Position numbers and translations under genes: made by a program
Source: Zoogloea sp.
Lineage (GTDB): Bacteria; Pseudomonadota; Gammaproteobacteria; Burkholderiales; Rhodocyclaceae
Direction: 5' to 3'
NCBI GenBank assembly: GCA_016790385.1
Contig: JAEUNV010000204.1
Location: 1-10,300, forward strand
DNA: 10,300 nt
Notes under the pieces: generated by a model
What the model saw: only the letters and a program-made list of their open reading frames with translations
Database searches by the model: none
Told to the model about the DNA's origin: nothing
Part shown: positions 7,193 to 10,300 of the stretch, in pieces
Layout of the letters: each line of letters begins with the position of its first letter
Numbering within the stretch: the first letter of the stretch is position 1

Positions 7193-9114
7193 GCAGCCCT
7201 CCCGCCCATTACTGGCATGGCGTTCTTCATACTATTGCGGACAAAGGCTTCGAACATCAGGATGGTCCAGATCGTGGAGCTGTAATCGCGGGCGCCGGAC
7301 TGGTGAGCTTCAACAACATGGCGCAGATACTTTTCATTGAAAAGCCCGGTTTCGCGCAGCACCTCACCAAACAAGGCCTTCTGCACCCGCTCCTTCAGCG
7401 GCCCACGGAACCAGCGGGCCAGGGGCACGGCAAAGCCCATTTTCGGCCGATAAAGAACATCATTCGGCAGCATGGGCTCCATGGCCTTCTTGAAGATGTA
7501 CTTGCCTTCCTGACCCTTGATCTTGAGATGGGTGGGCAGGCTGGCGAGCCATTCCACGAGGGGGTGATCCATCAGGGGCTCCCGCACCTCGAGGGAATGG
7601 GCCATGCTGGCGCGGTCGACCTTGGTATTGATGTCGCCGACGAGATAAGTCTTGATGTCCAGATACTGGACAAGCGCCAGGGCGTCATCGGTGCCCGCGT
7701 TGGCAGCATGACGGCGGAAGACCTCCAGGGCGTTATACCCCCCCAGCTGCTTGCGGAACGACGGCGAAAAAAGCTGGCGCCGCATGTCGTCCCGCAGGAT
7801 CGAAACCGAATGAAAGTAAGCCTGGACAGAATCCCGTGCCAGTGACTGGAAGGTCGTCTTGGCGCGGAACATGCGCGGCGCCCAGTCGGCCTTGGGGTAA
7901 AGCTGGCCAAGCAGGCCGAACACCGGCTTGCGCACGGCGTGGGGCAGGCCACTGCGCATCTTCTCTTCCATCATGTGGAAGCGATAACGGCGGTAGCCCC
8001 CCATGTTTTCGTCCCCCCCATCACCCGACAACGCCACCGTAACGTGCTTCCGAGCCAGTTGGCATACCCGGTATGTAGGAATGGCCGAGCTGTCGGCGTA
8101 GGGCTCATCGTAAAGGGCAGCAAGGGTGTCGATGAGGTCGAAATCGTCGGACTGTACGGTCTCCACCCGGTGATTGGTGTGATAGCGATCGGCCACCATC
8201 TGGGCGAACGCGGATTCATTGAAAGCCGGGTCGTCGAAAGCGATGGAGCATGTATTGACCGGCTCATCGGACAAACCAGCCATGGTGGCCACCACGGCGC
8301 TGGAATCCACACCCCCCGAAAGGAAAGCCCCAAGAGGAACTTCGGCAACCATGCGCAGGCGCACCGACTCGCGTAGACGCTCGACCATCTCGGCCTGGGC
8401 GTCCGCCAGGGACATCTTGTTGTCGAGGGTGAAGCGCACGTCCCAATAAGGCTTGGGCTCGGGGACCGGCTGGCCGTGACGGATGGTCAGGGAGAAACCA
8501 GGCTCCAGCTTGCGGGCACCTGCAAAGATGGTTCGCGGCTCGGCAACATAACCAAGGGCAAAGTACTCTTCAACAGCCAGCGGGTCCATGCTGCGATCAA
8601 GTCCCGGGTGCTGCATCAGCACCTTCAGCTCGGAGCCGAACATCAGCGTGCCGTCGTTCAGGATTGCGTAGTACATGGGCTTCACGCCCATCCGGTCGCG
8701 CGCCATGAAGAAAGTCTGGCGATTGCGATCCCAAAGGGCAAAGGCAAACATACCGCGGAAACGCTCAACGCAGGCTTCGCCCCAGGACTCCCAGGCGTGC
8801 ACGATCACTTCCGTGTCGCTGCGGGTATGAAAACGGTGCCCTAAGGCGGTGAGTTCGGGGATCAGTTCCTGAAAGTTGTAGATCTCGCCATTGAAGACCA
8901 CCACCACCGACTCATCCTCGTTGAACAGCGGCTGCTGCCCACTGGAAATGTCGATGATGGATAGGCGACGGTGAGCCAGCGCCACGCCCGGTTCAAAATG
9001 GTAGCCGCTCTCGTCCGGGCCCCTGTGAAGCTGGATATCGTTCATGCGCTGCATGAGCTCGCGCGGGAACGACTGCTTTGCTCGCGTATCGAAAAGTCCG
9101 GCAATGCCGCACAT
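7189..9114 (-). CDS. Asparagine synthase-like amidotransferase, exosortase A-associated (TIGR03108 type)
   Basis: This 641-residue class II amidotransferase releases ammonia from glutamine and uses ATP to form an amide on a carboxylate. Cys2 in MCGIAGLFDTR is the glutaminase nucleophile, exposed after Met removal. HRRLSIID (48-55), FNGEIYN (74-80) and RSDTE (98-102) complete the glutaminase site. The synthetase domain carries the PP-loop FLSGGVDSS (264-272) and SGDGGDE (363-369), so both halves look catalytically intact. Length and N-terminus fit the XrtA-associated family better than housekeeping AsnB. In an EPS operon the likely acceptor is a carboxyl group on the polymer or its precursor, such as a uronic acid, giving a uronamide; that is inference. 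From memory, an asnB-like gene in the EPS locus of Zoogloea is needed for floc formation, which fits a role in polymer properties. The start at 9114 follows AGGA closely, and its stop overlaps the stp3 start. It lies 38 bases after the stp2-type gene. Confidence 0.94.
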   Translation of the reverse strand: MCGIAGLFDTRAKQSFPRELMQRMNDIQLHRGPDESGYHFEPGVALAHRRLSIIDISSGQQPLFNEDESVVVVFNGEIYNFQELIPELTALGHRFHTRSDTEVIVHAWESWGEACVERFRGMFAFALWDRNRQTFFMARDRMGVKPMYYAILNDGTLMFGSELKVLMQHPGLDRSMDPLAVEEYFALGYVAEPRTIFAGARKLEPGFSLTIRHGQPVPEPKPYWDVRFTLDNKMSLADAQAEMVERLRESVRLRMVAEVPLGAFLSGGVDSSAVVATMAGLSDEPVNTCSIAFDDPAFNESAFAQMVADRYHTNHRVETVQSDDFDLIDTLAALYDEPYADSSAIPTYRVCQLARKHVTVALSGDGGDENMGGYRRYRFHMMEEKMRSGLPHAVRKPVFGLLGQLYPKADWAPRMFRAKTTFQSLARDSVQAYFHSVSILRDDMRRQLFSPSFRKQLGGYNALEVFRRHAANAGTDDALALVQYLDIKTYLVGDINTKVDRASMAHSLEVREPLMDHPLVEWLASLPTHLKIKGQEGKYIFKKAMEPMLPNDVLYRPKMGFAVPLARWFRGPLKERVQKALFGEVLRETGLFNEKYLRHVVEAHQSGARDYSSTIWTILMFEAFVRNSMKNAMPVMGGRAA

Positions 9115-9152
9115 AGTTCCTAACCCTTATTCCGTCGCCTTGCCTGTGCAAG

Positions 9153-10300
9153 TCAAGTTGAAAGACCCGACAGGGATTGATACAGATCCGCGTACCGCCC
9201 CACCATTCCATCGAGACTGAAACACGCCTCCACACGCCGGCGCCCCGCCCCACCTTGCTCCACAGCCATCGCCGGCTGCGATACATAGCGCTCAAGCGCG
9301 TCAGACAGCAACGCGGGGTCCCTGGGGGGCACCAAGGTACCGGTGACCCCATCCTCCACAAGCTCACCATTACCACCGACTTTTGTCGCCACCACCGGCA
9401 AGCCGCCGGCCATGGCTTCAAGAATCGTGTTTGAAATCCCTTCCGCCTGAGAGGGAAGCACAAAACAGTCGAAACCCCGCATGACATTCGGCACATCCCC
9501 TCGCTCGCCGGCCATCCAAACGTGAGCCGTGACACATGCCTCCTTGATTTCGTCCTCGAGGCGAGTACGCATGGGCCCGTCCCCTACCAGGATCAAACGC
9601 ATGCTGACCGCCAGATCCGGACGCCGCCGCAGGAGCAGAATGAAGGCCTGGAGTAGGTTCAACTGATCTTTCACACCCTGCAAACGCCCCACGGTACCCA
9701 GGACAAAATAGCTCGGATCGTTGAACGGAGAGCCCTCAATCGGTGCTCTCTGCTGCCCGCGCTGCGCGAAACGCGACAAATCCACACCATTGCAGATTCG
9801 GGTCACCCGGTTTTCGGGAACGCCGATGGCGTCGCGCAGATATGCCTCAAGATGCCCGGAAAGAGCGATGTAATGGGTCACGAGGGGGCGATGGACTTTA
9901 CGGATGAACCTGTACTTGGGATTGCTTCCGTCCGGATCATTGACATCCCAACCGTGCTCGCCATGTATTCGCACCGGAACCCCTGCCAACCACGCGGGAA
10001 GCGTCGTTTCAAGTGCCGCAAGGTTCCGGGTGTGGACAATGTCAGGTCGATATTTTCGGAACAGTCGGTAGAGCGCCGGGAAGAGTTTCACGCTGTGCCC
10101 CGGCGGTTTGTGCAACGCCACAAATTCTACATCCGGGCGCATGACACGGGCGCAAAACGCAGGGTCACATTTTGTCAGAGCAACAACGACATGCCGAAAC
10201 CGTTTGCCATCGAGGCGGTTGATGAGATTGACGACACCATTCTCCAACCCGCCCACCGCAAAGCTGAAGACCACATGGACGACCAGGAGTCGCCGTTCCT
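9153..10300 (-). CDS. Glycosyltransferase, PEP-CTERM/XrtA-associated (stp2/TIGR03088 type; 5' end cut by window edge)
   Basis: This GT4 glycosyltransferase is complete at its C-terminus (stop TGA at 9153-9155) but its start lies beyond the right edge. A GTG at 10274 could be read as a start, but the frame continues upstream as ERRLLVVHVV and runs into FSFAVGGLENGVVNLIN. The LVVHVV strand and GGLENG loop are the acceptor-domain opening I associate with TIGR03088, so the true start should be only a few codons outside. Further landmarks are IHGEHGWD (nucleotides about 9943-9968), ICNGVDLSRF (interdomain, about 9768-9797), LGTVGRLQGVKDQ (about 9663-9701) and EGISNTILEAMAGG, where an intact EX7E motif falls at about 9417-9443. 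It should act at the cytoplasmic face of the inner membrane on the EPS repeat unit. In related loci this gene commonly follows the exosortase gene, which would lie just right of the window. Donor sugar is unknown. Confidence 0.93.
   Translation of the reverse strand, partial: ERRLLVVHVVFSFAVGGLENGVVNLINRLDGKRFRHVVVALTKCDPAFCARVMRPDVEFVALHKPPGHSVKLFPALYRLFRKYRPDIVHTRNLAALETTLPAWLAGVPVRIHGEHGWDVNDPDGSNPKYRFIRKVHRPLVTHYIALSGHLEAYLRDAIGVPENRVTRICNGVDLSRFAQRGQQRAPIEGSPFNDPSYFVLGTVGRLQGVKDQLNLLQAFILLLRRRPDLAVSMRLILVGDGPMRTRLEDEIKEACVTAHVWMAGERGDVPNVMRGFDCFVLPSQAEGISNTILEAMAGGLPVVATKVGGNGELVEDGVTGTLVPPRDPALLSDALERYVSQPAMAVEQGGAGRRRVEACFSLDGMVGRYADLYQSLSGLST

Noticed and set aside
6197..7285. Open frame of 362 codons on the plus strand, antisense to stp3
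   Set aside because: A shadow of the stp3 gene; no recognisable motif and it spans the end of the amidotransferase gene without any gene-like boundary.
6255..9423. Identical 15-base string at 6255-6269 and 9409-9423
   Set aside because: Both copies encode the conserved Leu-Glu-Ala-Met-Ala donor-site motif in two GT4 genes, so shared protein motif and codon preference explain it.

Overview
The window is one strand-coherent block of an extracellular polysaccharide (EPS) gene cluster. The base composition is GC-rich, and gene order and family signatures are those of the exosortase A (XrtA)/PEP-CTERM-associated EPS loci of Gram-negative bacteria, best known in Betaproteobacteria such as Azoarcus, Thauera, Dechloromonas and Zoogloea. 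A betaproteobacterium, perhaps Rhodocyclales, is the best guess. This rests on protein families recognised from memory, not on a search.

All eight substantial genes lie on the minus strand, so transcription runs right to left. In that order they are: (1) a GT4 glycosyltransferase of the stp2/TIGR03088 type, whose 5' end is cut by the right edge; (2) a class II amidotransferase resembling asparagine synthase (TIGR03108 type); (3) a GT4 enzyme of the stp3/TIGR04063 type; (4) a GT4 enzyme of the stp1/TIGR03087 type; (5) a further, more generic GT4 enzyme; (6) a PaaK/CapK-like adenylate-forming enzyme; (7) a CE4 (NodB-fold) polysaccharide deacetylase; (8) a multi-spanning O-antigen ligase/polymerase-like protein (TIGR03097 type), whose 3' end is cut by the left edge. 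Spacing is tight: two stop/start overlaps (ATGA at 7189-7192, TGATG at 3539-3543) and gaps of 38 to 160 bases elsewhere. I see no convincing internal promoter or terminator, so this looks like the middle of one long operon.

Genes 1 to 4 and 8 are the conserved XrtA-associated core. Genes 5 to 7 sit between stp1 and the ligase and look like a variable 'decoration' module: one extra sugar transfer, one acyl- or aminoacyl-type activation and one deacetylation. A plausible reading is that the four glycosyltransferases build an undecaprenyl-linked repeat unit at the inner membrane, that the amidotransferase, adenylating enzyme and deacetylase modify it or its precursors, and that the ligase-like membrane protein polymerises or transfers it in the periplasm. 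The exosortase, initiating glycosyltransferase, flippase and export genes are not in the window.

The most unusual local detail is a 22-codon mini-ORF that fills the stp3-stp1 gap exactly. It begins directly after the stp3 stop codon in the same frame and ends in an ATGA overlap with stp1, which itself has no visible Shine-Dalgarno sequence. Otherwise I see no tRNA, rRNA, CRISPR array, insertion sequence or gene disruption.
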